Assembly: GCF_009765825.1 (NCBI RefSeq)
Contig: NZ_LMUR01000015.1
Span: forward strand, 436,891 to 500,890
Source of the DNA: Granulicella sp. L60
Lineage (GTDB): Bacteria; Acidobacteriota; Terriglobia; Terriglobales; Acidobacteriaceae
DNA length: 64,000 bases
Reading direction: 5' to 3'
Shown here: one piece after another, positions 52,656 through 61,738 of the stretch
How the letters are laid out: each line of letters begins with the position of its first letter
Position numbering within the stretch: the stretch's first letter is position 1
Program-made: the position numbers and the translations under genes
The notes under the pieces: generated by a model
What the model saw: only the letters and a program-made list of their open reading frames with translations
Told to the model about the DNA's origin: nothing
The model's database searches: none

Positions 52656-52709
52656 TCACCCAACGAGGGGCAGGTCGCAGCGACAACAATGAAGCAGGGA
52701 AAACGCCAT
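52656..52709 (-). CDS. Leaderless poly-cysteine leader peptide of the dioxygenase-rhodanese gene
   Basis: A 17-codon frame on the minus strand: MAFSLLHCCRCDLPLVG. Three cysteines in four residues. The ATG begins six bases after the -10 element, so translation is probably leaderless. The dioxygenase-rhodanese ATG is 140 bases further downstream. This is the clearest functional fit, because the downstream enzyme itself probably consumes cysteine. Confidence 0.72.
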   Translation of the reverse strand: MAFSLLHCCRCDLPLVG

Positions 52710-52715
52710 AAATTG

Positions 52716-52745
52716 ACGCTAGCATGACCTGAAGAATCGGGTCAA
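52716..52745 (-). promoter_or_regulatory. Promoter of the dioxygenase-rhodanese gene
   Basis: On the minus strand TTGACC (52745-52740), an 18-bp spacer and TAGCGT (52721-52716). Between 52746 and 52940 I see no gene. Confidence 0.6.
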
Positions 52746-52940
52746 TGTTTGAGCATCTGCCAAGGCAGCATGCCTGTGAGCACAATTAGGTCTGTGCATG
52801 GCCTTCAATATGGATGAGACTGCTCGCTTCGACGGAAGTTACGGAACAGTACCAGGTGGTGAGCTGTGATCCAGAGTATTTCTGGCAAACAAATGGCGGC
52901 GAGAGCTAAGCCTCTCGCCACCATGGTTGAAGCCGCTGCT

Positions 52941-55900
52941 TTAGAAGACGTAGCGTGCCGAGAAGAGTCCTGAACGCGGACCGGCGAAGCTGCGCGCCGT
53001 CGTGCTCGAAATCTGGCTGACGCCCTGTCCCGGGAAGGTGTTGGTAGGAGGAACCGAGATGTCCACGTTGGGATCGCCAAAGTTCGGGTGGTTCAGAACG
53101 TTGGTGAAGCTCAGGCGGAACTCCAGATGCTGCTCACGATAAACGGGGAAGGACTTGAACAGAGCAGCGTTGAGGGTCTCTGAGCCGGGGCCTACGATGG
53201 TGCCGAAGGCTCCGCTGCCGAAGGTGCCGGCGGCGGGGACCGCGAACGCGGCCGGATTGAACCAGTTGAAGATGCTACGGTTGCCAATGGGAGTTAAGGA
53301 CTTCAGCACGCGGTTGGGAACGTTGGTTCCGAAGACGGGACTGGTGTTCGACTGGCTGAGACCGTCGTATGTGGGCGTCAGGAAGTCACCGGAGACTGCG
53401 AGGAAGGTTCCGCTAAGCTTCCAGCCGCCGAGCATGCGCGCCAGCAGCGAGTTGTTGTTGAGGACGAAGCCGTCTTTGCCAATGGGTATCTGATATACGG
53501 ACGTGGCCGTGAAGTCGAGACGCGGTGTGTACTTCGCGTTTGCCTTCTGGCGGGAGAGGTTGCCGGTTTGCTCAGCCGTAACGCCACCGTCCAAACCGTT
53601 CGCATCGAGGTCGTCGTCATCGGTGAGGTTTTTGGCCCAGGTGAACGAGACGTCGAAGCTCAGACCGTGCTGATAGTTGTGCGTTACCTCGGTTGAGAGC
53701 GCATTGTAGTTCTCATAACCACCGTTCTGGAACTCATAAACTGAGAAGAACAGCGGGTACGGGCTTTTGGCTTGATTGAAAGGTGCGGTGCTGGGTGCAA
53801 CCTGGCTGATGTTGTTGACATAGCCGAGCTTCACTGCGCGGGTACCAATGTAGGAGAGGCGGAGACCGGTATTGAAGCCGAGGTTCTGCTCGACCGTCAC
53901 GTTGAACTGTTGCACGTATGGGTTGCGGAAGTTTGGGTCGGTGTACGTCGTGCTGACGTTGCCGGCGAGGCTTCCCTGAGCCGAGGTGTTGATGGGGTTC
54001 TGGAAGTTGATCAGCGGCTGGTTGTTCGTAAATGCGTTGGTATAGGCAACGTTCACGCCGAACGGGCCGTTGTAGTTATAGCTGAAGTTCGAGGCGCTAA
54101 TCTCGTCGTTGAAGATGCCGTAGCCGCCGCGAACAACCGTCTTGTCGTTATCGAACGGCCGCCACGCAAAGCCGACCCGGGGATAGGCGGCGAGCTTGAA
54201 TCCATAACGGAACGAACGGCTGGGTACGCCTGCGGTCTGCGCTGATTCAATCGGAATCTCGGATGGGAAGACAGGGTTGATGTTCGCCTGGGCAATGGCA
54301 ATGCTGGGTACAACGATGGCACCTGTCCTGGGGTCGAACGACGCGACAATATCGTTCTTGTCGACTGGGGGACTGTCGTACTCGTAACGCACGCCGAGGA
54401 AGAGCGTGAGATTCCTGCGCACCTTCCAGTCATCCTGGACAAAGGAGTTCAGATACCAGTAACGCGCGTACTCGGGAGTGCGCGTGTAGGTGTAGGACGT
54501 CGATCCTGGAAGACCCAACAGGAAATCCGCATAAGCGTTGCCGGTGAACTGGGCGGTGTAGGAGAAGGAACCGAAGGTTGGGTTGAAGTAGGAATCGCCC
54601 TCCATGGGACGGAACTCTACGCCGGCCTTGATGGAGTGTTTGCCACGCTCGTAGGTCAGTTGGTCGATGTACTGGAAGGTCTCCTCTGTTGGCTGGCTCT
54701 CCGCAAGTTGAGAGGGCGATGTGTAGCCGGAGACCGACAGCGTAGGAATGCCGGTGAAGGAGTTGGAGACGACAGGAAAGCCGTTGATACCGAGGGCCGA
54801 GATCAGAGGCTGCCCCTGGAGGGCCCCGCCGTAGTGATTCTCGGTGTGGGTGAGTCCGAACTTTGCCACGTTGACCATGTGAGGAGTGATAATCCAGGTG
54901 TCTTCCATGACGCCCTGCCAGGTGTGACGTTTCTGCTGACGGTAGCCGGTAATACTCGGCGGAAGGCCGCTGTCGAGCACCTCGGGAGAGGATCGGATAT
55001 AACCGACGCGTGCAAACAAAGTGTTTTTAGGAGAAAGGTTGTAGTCGACACGCCCGTAGAAGCGATTTGTGTATACGTTCTGCGGGTAGGGGCCAAGTGC
55101 AGACTGTCCGAGAATCGACGTCGGGTAGAAGAGATTCTGCCAATACTGTGACGCCTTACTGATCAGCGCCGGATCGATGTGATTGTATTGACCGTTGTAG
55201 TTGAACGGTGCGCCGCCTGCGTAGGGATTCGTGATCGGAGTGGGCAGGGAACTGAAGTCACCGGACTCAAAGGCCGCCGTGGGCAGCGAAGGATTGATGG
55301 AGATCGGCGTGTTCTCTCGCAGCAGCTCTGCCGACAGGAAATAGAAGAGTTTGTCGTGGATGATCGGAGCACCGAGGTTGGCACCGAAGTCATTCTGGCT
55401 GAAGGAACCAACCTTGCCGGCGGCGAAGTAGCCGGGTGCCTGCAGTGCGTCGGTGCCGTAGTTCTCGAACACATCACCGTGATAGGCGTTGGTACCGGAC
55501 TTGGTGATCATACTGATGTTGAATAGCTGACCCATCTCGGCCTTGTTGTTGACGGCCGAGTACTCGACCTCTTGCACCATACCGAAGGGAGGCAGCGAGG
55601 GACCGACCATGTTGCCGTAGAGCGCCGAATTCGAGCTGATACCGTCAACGTTGTAGTAAGCCTCACTGCCGCGTGAGCCGTACATCGACCAGTCGAACAA
55701 AGTGCCGGCCTGCGAACCACCCGGAAGCAGCGTCGTGTAAAAGAGCAGGCCACTGTCACCGGTGCTGTCGGAGGTGCCCAGCAGGTTCGAGGAGGTGTCG
55801 TTCAGGGCCTCGGAGGTGACGGTGCTGGCGATCGAGGGCATTTCCAGGTTAACGACCGGGGCGCCGGACGTGACCGTAACGGAGGTATTGGCTCCGGCGA

Positions 55901-56294
55901 CGGCAAGGTGACCGTCGATGCGAAGCGTTTGCTGTGCAGTTAGGTTGATGGCATTGTTCTGGAGCTCCGAGAAGCCGGGAGCGTCGATCTTCACGCTATA
56001 GGTGCCCGGGTTCAGATCTGCCACAACGTAATTGCCGGAACCGTCGGTCGTTACCGTTCGGGTAAAGTGTGTTCCCACGTCGGTCACGATGACCGTCGCG
56101 TTCGGTACCAGAGCGCCGTCGGTTGCCGTTACCGTGCCGGTAATGTTGCCTTTTGTGCCTTGTCCGAAGACAGTACCCAGGGAACAACAGGTCAACACAA
56201 ACGCAAAGAGGCAGAGTCTCCCCCATGTATGACAAAAGCGCATGGGAGTTCTGAATGGAGAATGGCTGATTCCTGGTGCGGACTCGACTGTCAT
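52941..56294 (-). CDS. Oar-like TonB-dependent receptor
   Basis: A 1,117-residue outer-membrane receptor. From ATG 56294 (GGAGG ten bases before) it has a signal peptide (LCLFAFVLTCCSLGTVFGQ), a regulatory-like domain (GNITGTVTATDGALVPNATV, SGNYVVADLNPGTYSVKIDA), a plug with the poorly defined start (GLLFYTTLLPGGSQAG), and a barrel (LNSFVQDDWKVRRNLTLFLG VRYEYD) ending FAGPRSGLFSARYVF. Alternative start 56414 has no ribosome-binding site. It neighbours the sugar porter and GH36 genes, so a galacto-oligosaccharide is a plausible substrate. Promoter at 56411-56439; operator-like repeat in its leader. Confidence 0.92.
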   Translation of the reverse strand: MTVESAPGISHSPFRTPMRFCHTWGRLCLFAFVLTCCSLGTVFGQGTKGNITGTVTATDGALVPNATVIVTDVGTHFTRTVTTDGSGNYVVADLNPGTYSVKIDAPGFSELQNNAINLTAQQTLRIDGHLAVAGANTSVTVTSGAPVVNLEMPSIASTVTSEALNDTSSNLLGTSDSTGDSGLLFYTTLLPGGSQAGTLFDWSMYGSRGSEAYYNVDGISSNSALYGNMVGPSLPPFGMVQEVEYSAVNNKAEMGQLFNISMITKSGTNAYHGDVFENYGTDALQAPGYFAAGKVGSFSQNDFGANLGAPIIHDKLFYFLSAELLRENTPISINPSLPTAAFESGDFSSLPTPITNPYAGGAPFNYNGQYNHIDPALISKASQYWQNLFYPTSILGQSALGPYPQNVYTNRFYGRVDYNLSPKNTLFARVGYIRSSPEVLDSGLPPSITGYRQQKRHTWQGVMEDTWIITPHMVNVAKFGLTHTENHYGGALQGQPLISALGINGFPVVSNSFTGIPTLSVSGYTSPSQLAESQPTEETFQYIDQLTYERGKHSIKAGVEFRPMEGDSYFNPTFGSFSYTAQFTGNAYADFLLGLPGSTSYTYTRTPEYARYWYLNSFVQDDWKVRRNLTLFLGVRYEYDSPPVDKNDIVASFDPRTGAIVVPSIAIAQANINPVFPSEIPIESAQTAGVPSRSFRYGFKLAAYPRVGFAWRPFDNDKTVVRGGYGIFNDEISASNFSYNYNGPFGVNVAYTNAFTNNQPLINFQNPINTSAQGSLAGNVSTTYTDPNFRNPYVQQFNVTVEQNLGFNTGLRLSYIGTRAVKLGYVNNISQVAPSTAPFNQAKSPYPLFFSVYEFQNGGYENYNALSTEVTHNYQHGLSFDVSFTWAKNLTDDDDLDANGLDGGVTAEQTGNLSRQKANAKYTPRLDFTATSVYQIPIGKDGFVLNNNSLLARMLGGWKLSGTFLAVSGDFLTPTYDGLSQSNTSPVFGTNVPNRVLKSLTPIGNRSIFNWFNPAAFAVPAAGTFGSGAFGTIVGPGSETLNAALFKSFPVYREQHLEFRLSFTNVLNHPNFGDPNVDISVPPTNTFPGQGVSQISSTTARSFAGPRSGLFSARYVF

Positions 56295-56349
56295 TGGGGT
56301 ACGTCCTCCGTAAAGATGTCTTGATGACTTAATGGAATAAGGTAATCTG

Positions 56350-56370
56350 GATATACGAGCCTGGTATATC
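56350..56370. promoter_or_regulatory. Inverted repeat, candidate operator in the receptor leader
   Basis: A perfect inverted repeat GATATAC-N7-GTATATC lies between the promoter and the ATG of the receptor. The repeat could bind a dimeric repressor. TTTTATTTC, a piece of an AgaR-like half-site, lies next to it at 56371-56380. Confidence 0.4.
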
Positions 56371-56410
56371 TTTTTATTTCGAATGATTACTTTTATTGAA
56401 TTATTAGGCG

Positions 56411-56439
56411 ACAATAGCTTTGAAAGCTAACCATGTCAA
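56411..56439 (-). promoter_or_regulatory. Promoter of the TonB receptor 52941-56294
   Basis: On the minus strand TTGACA (56439-56434), 17 bp, TATTGT (56416-56411). The remaining part of 56295-56620 has no gene. Confidence 0.65.
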
Positions 56440-56620
56440 GCAAAAATGAACACAAAAAGAATCTTTACGTAAGAAGTCGGCCGTTGATTCCATTTCCGCA
56501 TTGCCAACATGCCAGAGCTGAGTACTCCCGACCTCGTTTGTCGGAGATTGCGGCTGGATAGGGCGGACAAGGTGGGAATGAAGGCTCTTTGGTCGGAGGG
56601 CGATCAGAACGGTATTTGTT

Positions 56621-58420
56621 TCAGCGAGGTATGGAGACGCGTGGTCGGCGGTTCTCAAAGGACTGCTCTACCTCTTCAAGGGTTTTGCCTTTTGTTTCCG
56701 GCAGAAAGAAGATGATGGCGAGGAAGTAGAGGACAGTGAAGCCGGCGAAGAGAAGGAAGATCCAGGTGTAGCCATATTTACTGACGACGGGAAGAAACAG
56801 CACGGCCAGTGTGGTCGAGACGAACTGATTGAGCACCAACGCGACGCTCATGCCGACTGAGCGGATTCGGGTCGGCATCAGCTCGGAGAGTGCAAGCCAT
56901 ACGCACACACCGGGGCCTGCGGCATAAAAGGCGACGAAGATAAAGAGCGCCAAGGCGACGATGTATCCATGGCCGGGCGACGGAATACGACCCATGCGGG
57001 CTCGTTCGATCTTTAGTGGCGCTGTCTTTGCCTGATCGAAGTCAGCGAAGGGATTCTGGAAGAATGCCTTCACGGAGTTCTCGGGGATGCTTGCTGCGCG
57101 TGTAATACGGATTGCTGCGGCGCTCGGATCATCAGAGCGCATATAAGTGGTTTCGCTGGTGAAGCCCGCGTAGGAGTAGATGATCGCGAACGAAGCGTGC
57201 GCGGCCAGGGCGCGGTCGTCACTGTAGCCGCTTGCGGTGAGTAGCTTTCCAGCCTCTTCCTGATTGAACTTCAGCGAAAGCGTTTCGTTATCCTGAACCA
57301 GTCCCTGCACGGCGGGGCCACATTCGAGATCGTTACGTTCTACCTGGTGAAAGAGCAGTGCGCATGCAATCAGGGAGAGCATGACTCCGCCGGTGCCAAG
57401 CGTCAGTAGAAAGCGCCGCCCTTTGCGATCGACCAGAGTGATTCCGACAATCGTCATGAGAAAGTTGACCGACGTGAACAGGACGTAGCCCCAGTGCGCG
57501 CCTAGATCCGTGAGGCCGCTCTGCAGCAGGATGCTGGTGTTGTAGCCGATGATCGAGTTTATGCCGGTAGCTGTGTTGCAGGCGAGGATGACGCATGCGA
57601 GCAGGAACGGCACAACGTATTTGCGACGCAGCAACGAGCCTGCACCCTTGTGTGAGACATCGGGCTGCGTTCTAACTGCTCCCATCTCTGCGAGTTCGAG
57701 GGCTGCAGCTTCGGGAGTGCGTGAGCGCAGCAGCGACGTCAACGCCTCTTGGGTGCGGCCGCGACGATACAGCCAGCGTGGGGATTCCGTCACGAATAAA
57801 CTGCCGAAGGCAAAGAGCAAACCGGGCGGAAGCGACATCCAAAAGATGCGTCGCCAGGCGTTGTTCTGAACAGCGAAGAGAGCGTCTGCGTTTCCGGTCG
57901 CGGCGACCGCCTGCACGCGATAGCTGTAGTACATGCCGATAAGCGCGGCTATGACGATGCCAAAGGTCAGCAGCCATTGAAAGATTCCTGTGCCTTTGCC
58001 TCGCGACTGCGATACAAGACACTCGGCCAGGTATAGCGGTACGACGACTCCGATGAAGCCTCCGCTGATGCCCTGCAATAGCCGGCCGACCAATAGCACC
58101 GTGTAGCCGTGCGAGAGTGCGATGAGAGGAATACTGATGACGAATACGAGACCGCTTACGACCATCATTGGCTTTCTGCCGAACCCGTCTGAGAGCACTC
58201 CGGCAAAGATGGTAGAGATGACGCTGCCAAGCAGGACCGCTGCAACGATGACCGAGAGCTGCCCGGCACTCAGACGCGAGGTCGCTTCAAGATAGGGCAG
58301 CGCGCCCCCGATGATGCCTACGTCCACGCCATACAGCAGGCCGCCGAGACCAGCAACACACAACAAAAGAAGGTTGTAACTGCGACGATTCGAGGCGGTA
58401 TGGTTTGGGTTTGGGATCAT
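56621..58420 (-). CDS. Sugar-porter-type MFS transporter with a large internal insertion
   Basis: Proton- or sodium-coupled sugar uptake across the inner membrane. Sugar-porter motifs are present: GGLLYGVDVGIIGGALPYLE in helix 1, GVLSDGFGRKPMMVVSGLVF (RxGRK-type), RLLQGISGGFIGVVVPLYLA E (PLYLAE), SPRWLYRRGR, and the C-terminal LPETKGKTLEEVE. At 599 residues it is about 120 longer than usual. The extra stretch is about residues 358-475, between helices 9 and 10 on the periplasmic side. Downstream of the amidohydrolase on the same strand. Confidence 0.9.
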   Translation of the reverse strand: MIPNPNHTASNRRSYNLLLLCVAGLGGLLYGVDVGIIGGALPYLEATSRLSAGQLSVIVAAVLLGSVISTIFAGVLSDGFGRKPMMVVSGLVFVISIPLIALSHGYTVLLVGRLLQGISGGFIGVVVPLYLAECLVSQSRGKGTGIFQWLLTFGIVIAALIGMYYSYRVQAVAATGNADALFAVQNNAWRRIFWMSLPPGLLFAFGSLFVTESPRWLYRRGRTQEALTSLLRSRTPEAAALELAEMGAVRTQPDVSHKGAGSLLRRKYVVPFLLACVILACNTATGINSIIGYNTSILLQSGLTDLGAHWGYVLFTSVNFLMTIVGITLVDRKGRRFLLTLGTGGVMLSLIACALLFHQVERNDLECGPAVQGLVQDNETLSLKFNQEEAGKLLTASGYSDDRALAAHASFAIIYSYAGFTSETTYMRSDDPSAAAIRITRAASIPENSVKAFFQNPFADFDQAKTAPLKIERARMGRIPSPGHGYIVALALFIFVAFYAAGPGVCVWLALSELMPTRIRSVGMSVALVLNQFVSTTLAVLFLPVVSKYGYTWIFLLFAGFTVLYFLAIIFFLPETKGKTLEEVEQSFENRRPRVSIPR

Positions 58421-58486
58421 GAAGCAACGTGTCCTAAGGGCAGAGTCTCTCTGTTGCGCAGTCGCGCGAAGATAAGCGCGATCATT

Positions 58487-59557
58487 TCAGTGAAGCTGTG
58501 GGAGAAGTCGCAGAGCGTTTTCACGGTACACCTTGCGCAGCACGTCGTCGGGCAGGTAGAGGCCATAAATATTCCAGCGTCCTTGGCGCGAGGCGTGCGT
58601 AGGATAGTCAAAGTACTCGTCGTCGGTTTCCAGGAAGCGATAGTAGAGACGATACATGTCGACCTCGGGAACCAGATCCGCTCCAAAGAGGATACGGTCA
58701 GCATAGCGAAGAAAGAACCTTCGCGCCGAGTAGGGCTGGCGTCCTAGCTCCGAGGCCCGTGCGCTTATGTCGACCATGACGTTGGGACAGTCGTCGAGCA
58801 TCGCTGAGACGCGTGCAAGATCTTCACTGTTCTCCGCGATATGGGCTCCGACGAATGTTGTCCTGGGATGCCGTCGAAAGACACAATCGCGCTGCTTGAG
58901 GAGCTCGTCCTTGCTGTATTGTGCGCCGAAGAAGCTCCAGTCGGGGTGGGCTGCCAGCTCCTCGTAACGCTCATTGTGAGCATCGATCGGCAGGAAAAAG
59001 GCCTCAGGGTCGCCGATATGCACCATGGCAGGTATGCCGAGCTCGCCAAGACGATCGAAGATAGGCGCCAGCCGCTCGTCATCCACGCTGATCAGTTCGC
59101 CGCTTGCATCGCGCACCGTAAGGCCGAGGTCCTTCCAGAACTTGAAGCCTACGATGCCGTGCTGCACGAGGCGATCAATGCGCTCCATGCTCAGCTTGAT
59201 GAAGCTGGAAAAGTTCATTGCATCGGCGCCCTGCCAATCCATCCATCCGATTGTTGAAAAGCGCCGTGCATCGGCCTTCCGATAGCGCTCGATCATCTCG
59301 ATGGCCTCATCGCCCACCTTCATCGTGATGTTGGCGATGTGCTCGATCCCGCAGGCATCCATGATCTTCAGAATCTCCTGCGGGTCCTGTGCGTCCAGAT
59401 GATTGTGGTAGTCGATTACAGGGAACCGCGGTTTCGTGATTTCGTGCATGACTGAGTGCAACATGGTGCGCGGATGGAAATCGCTGACTGGAAGCGTCAC
59501 CGCAGCTTTGGCCGAGACCATTGCTATAAATTTGTCCTGTGCATCCTGTTCAGCCAT
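58487..59557 (-). CDS. Amidohydrolase_2 family metallohydrolase
   Basis: A 356-residue TIM-barrel amidohydrolase. Visible motifs are PVIDYHNHLDAQDP (H-x-H metal ligands after strand 1), GIVGFKFWKDLG, GIPAMVHIGDPEAFFLPID, RTTFVGAHIAENSEDLA and RILFGADLVPEVDMY. The family includes decarboxylases, lactonases and deacetylase-like enzymes; the substrate here is not known. In a sugar locus a lactonase role is possible. It precedes the sugar porter (66-base gap) and shares a divergent control region with the GH36 gene. Confidence 0.85.
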   Translation of the reverse strand: MAEQDAQDKFIAMVSAKAAVTLPVSDFHPRTMLHSVMHEITKPRFPVIDYHNHLDAQDPQEILKIMDACGIEHIANITMKVGDEAIEMIERYRKADARRFSTIGWMDWQGADAMNFSSFIKLSMERIDRLVQHGIVGFKFWKDLGLTVRDASGELISVDDERLAPIFDRLGELGIPAMVHIGDPEAFFLPIDAHNERYEELAAHPDWSFFGAQYSKDELLKQRDCVFRRHPRTTFVGAHIAENSEDLARVSAMLDDCPNVMVDISARASELGRQPYSARRFFLRYADRILFGADLVPEVDMYRLYYRFLETDDEYFDYPTHASRQGRWNIYGLYLPDDVLRKVYRENALRLLPQLH

Positions 59558-59657
59558 TGCTCTCCTCTTACCCTACCCCCCTAGATGGGGGGGATTGGTA
59601 TCGATGCGAAGATGGGTTGTGAGCCTCTTTAAAACATTCTGTCGAATTGCATGGATT

Positions 59658-59700
59658 ATAAAACGAAATATATAGGAATTTCCATTATGTTTCGTTTTAT
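59658..59700. promoter_or_regulatory. AgaR/DeoR-type operator pair in the divergent control region
   Basis: A perfect 11-bp inverted repeat, ATAAAACGAAA (59658-59668) and TTTCGTTTTAT (59690-59700), with a 21-bp spacer. Each arm matches the E. coli AgaR consensus as I recall it (TTTCRTTTYRTTTY) at 12-13 of 14 positions when extended outward. Centres are 32 bp apart, about three helical turns. The repeat lies between the amidohydrolase/sugar-porter genes and the GH36 gene and so can control both. Confidence 0.6.
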
Positions 59701-59740
59701 TATCTTATTGCCAAGATGTCTCGATATTTAAGGTGCTCAC

Positions 59741-61717
59741 ATGAATCGCTACTGGCTGCTCGTTTCTACGCTCTTGTCTTTTCCACTTGTTTCTTCTGTC
59801 TTCGGAATTGCACAGAGTGCCGCAGTGCAGGCCGAAGCATTGCGTGTGCATGTGAATGTTCGCGATAAGCATTTCGTTGGTTGGACAATTCGCGACACGA
59901 TCTCGGGAAGAGAGATTGTGATGAAGGATGCCTTCACGTTGGTGTTGAAGGATCATGGCGAACTGCATTCGTCTGAGATGCAGGTTCAGCCGTTGAACGA
60001 CACGAGCAGCGTCATCGATTCGCATCGTGCGCTGAGCAGCTCGCAGCTTGCCACCGCGGAGACAAAGCGGTGCTGGCAATTTCACGGTGGGGAGTATGAC
60101 GTAGATGCGGACTGGTGCGTGGTGACTCGGCCAGGATCGGATTATGTACGCTCGCTCATTCGTGTCACGGCTGCCAAATCAGACCTGCCAGTCGCGGAGG
60201 TTCGGCTGCTTGAGTTCAGAGATGCGGGCGCGCATGTCGAAGGCAATGTCCACGGATCGCCTGTGGTGGATGCCAACTTCTTCTTTGGCTTTGAGCACCC
60301 GCTTTCGACAAGCAACGTTAGTGACGGACTGGTGAAGGTGGGACTCTTGCGCGAACTTTCTTTGCGCGCTGGTCAGTCGATCACGTATTCGGCCGTGTTG
60401 GGAGCGGCGCAGCCGGGACAGCTGAGGCGAGAGTTTCTGGCTTATCTAGAAAACGAGCGTCCGCGCAGGTATGAACCCTTTCTGCACTATAACTCGTGGT
60501 TCGATCTCGGTTATCAGAATCGCTTCGATGAGAAGAGCGCTCTGGATCGCGTGAATGCCTTCGGGCAGCAACTCGTCGTCGACCGAAACGTCAAGCTGGA
60601 CTCGTATCTCTTCGATGACGGCTGGGATGATCCGAACGCGCTGTGGGGTTTCAACCCCGGTTTTCCCAATGGCTTTACGAAGACCAGTGAGGCGGCTGCA
60701 AAGTACAAGGCGGGCATCGGCGTGTGGCTATCGCCGTGGGGAGGGTATGACGAGCAGAAGAAGGAACGCGTCGCATACGGTACGGCGCATGGCTACGAGA
60801 TCATGAACGAAGGCTACGCCCTCTCTGGGACGAAGTACTACGAGCGCTTTGAGCAGACCTGCTTCGACATGGTCGACCGCTACCACGTCAATCAGTTCAA
60901 GTTCGATGGAACCGGCAATGCGAACCGTGTCTTTCCTGGCAGTGACTTTGACAGCGACTTCGACGCTGCGATCCACCTGATTGAGCGGCTGCGGAAGAAG
61001 GAGCCCTCTATCTTTATCAACCTCACTACCGGCACAACTGCCTCGCCCTTCTGGCTTTTTTATGCGGACTCAATCTGGCGTGGTGGGGAGGACCATGACT
61101 TTTCTGGTGTCGGAAGTGCGCGTCAGCGCTGGATTACCTATCGCGACGCGCAGACGTATAAGAATATCGTCGAACGGGGACCGCTGTTCCCGTTGAATTC
61201 ACTCATGCTTCACGGAATCATCTATGCAAAGCAGGCGAAGGATCTGATGAACGATCCCAGGCATGAGTTCGCCGATGAGGTACATTCGTACTTCGGCAGT
61301 GGCACGCAGCTACAGGAGATGTACATTACGCCGGATCTGCTGACCACCGCGGACTGGGACATGCTCGCAGACAGTGCACGTTGGAGCCGCGCTCATGCTG
61401 AGACGCTGAAGGATACGCACTGGATCGGCGGCGATCCGGACAAGTTGGAGATTTATGGCTGGGCTGCATGGAGCCCGAAACTTAGTCTGATTACGCTACG
61501 CAATCCTTCCGGCAAGCCGCAAAAGTACATGCTGGATCTTGCGAAGGTGCTGGAGTTGAAGCGTAATGCGCCAGAGCGATACAACGTGCATGGCGTATGG
61601 AATGACGTAAAGGACTGGCAACCGGAGGTCGTGCGCCCCGAGCTGCGTGACCGGCTCATAGCGGTTGAGCTGACGCCGTTTGAGGTCCTTACGTTGGAGG
61701 CGACACCTGCTCATTAA
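59741..61717 (+). CDS. Exported GH36-like alpha-galactosidase/alpha-N-acetylgalactosaminidase
   Basis: A 658-residue secreted glycoside hydrolase of clan D. After the signal peptide (LLSFPLVSSVFGIAQ) there is an N-terminal beta-domain, then the catalytic barrel: EPFLHYNSWFDLGYQNRFDE, DSYLFDDGWDDPNALWGFNP, GIGVWLSPWGGYDEQ, the nucleophile Asp389 in NQFKFDGTGNANRVF, and WRGGEDHDFSGVGSARQRWI with the likely acid/base. It resembles GH36 members that are often annotated as enterotoxin-like. Neighbours for AgaZ- and AgaS-type steps suggest release of Gal or GalNAc from glycans. Specificity is inferred only. Confidence 0.8.
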   Translation: MNRYWLLVSTLLSFPLVSSVFGIAQSAAVQAEALRVHVNVRDKHFVGWTIRDTISGREIVMKDAFTLVLKDHGELHSSEMQVQPLNDTSSVIDSHRALSSSQLATAETKRCWQFHGGEYDVDADWCVVTRPGSDYVRSLIRVTAAKSDLPVAEVRLLEFRDAGAHVEGNVHGSPVVDANFFFGFEHPLSTSNVSDGLVKVGLLRELSLRAGQSITYSAVLGAAQPGQLRREFLAYLENERPRRYEPFLHYNSWFDLGYQNRFDEKSALDRVNAFGQQLVVDRNVKLDSYLFDDGWDDPNALWGFNPGFPNGFTKTSEAAAKYKAGIGVWLSPWGGYDEQKKERVAYGTAHGYEIMNEGYALSGTKYYERFEQTCFDMVDRYHVNQFKFDGTGNANRVFPGSDFDSDFDAAIHLIERLRKKEPSIFINLTTGTTASPFWLFYADSIWRGGEDHDFSGVGSARQRWITYRDAQTYKNIVERGPLFPLNSLMLHGIIYAKQAKDLMNDPRHEFADEVHSYFGSGTQLQEMYITPDLLTTADWDMLADSARWSRAHAETLKDTHWIGGDPDKLEIYGWAAWSPKLSLITLRNPSGKPQKYMLDLAKVLELKRNAPERYNVHGVWNDVKDWQPEVVRPELRDRLIAVELTPFEVLTLEATPAH

Positions 61718-61738
61718 GAAGGCATGGCCCAATCCGGT

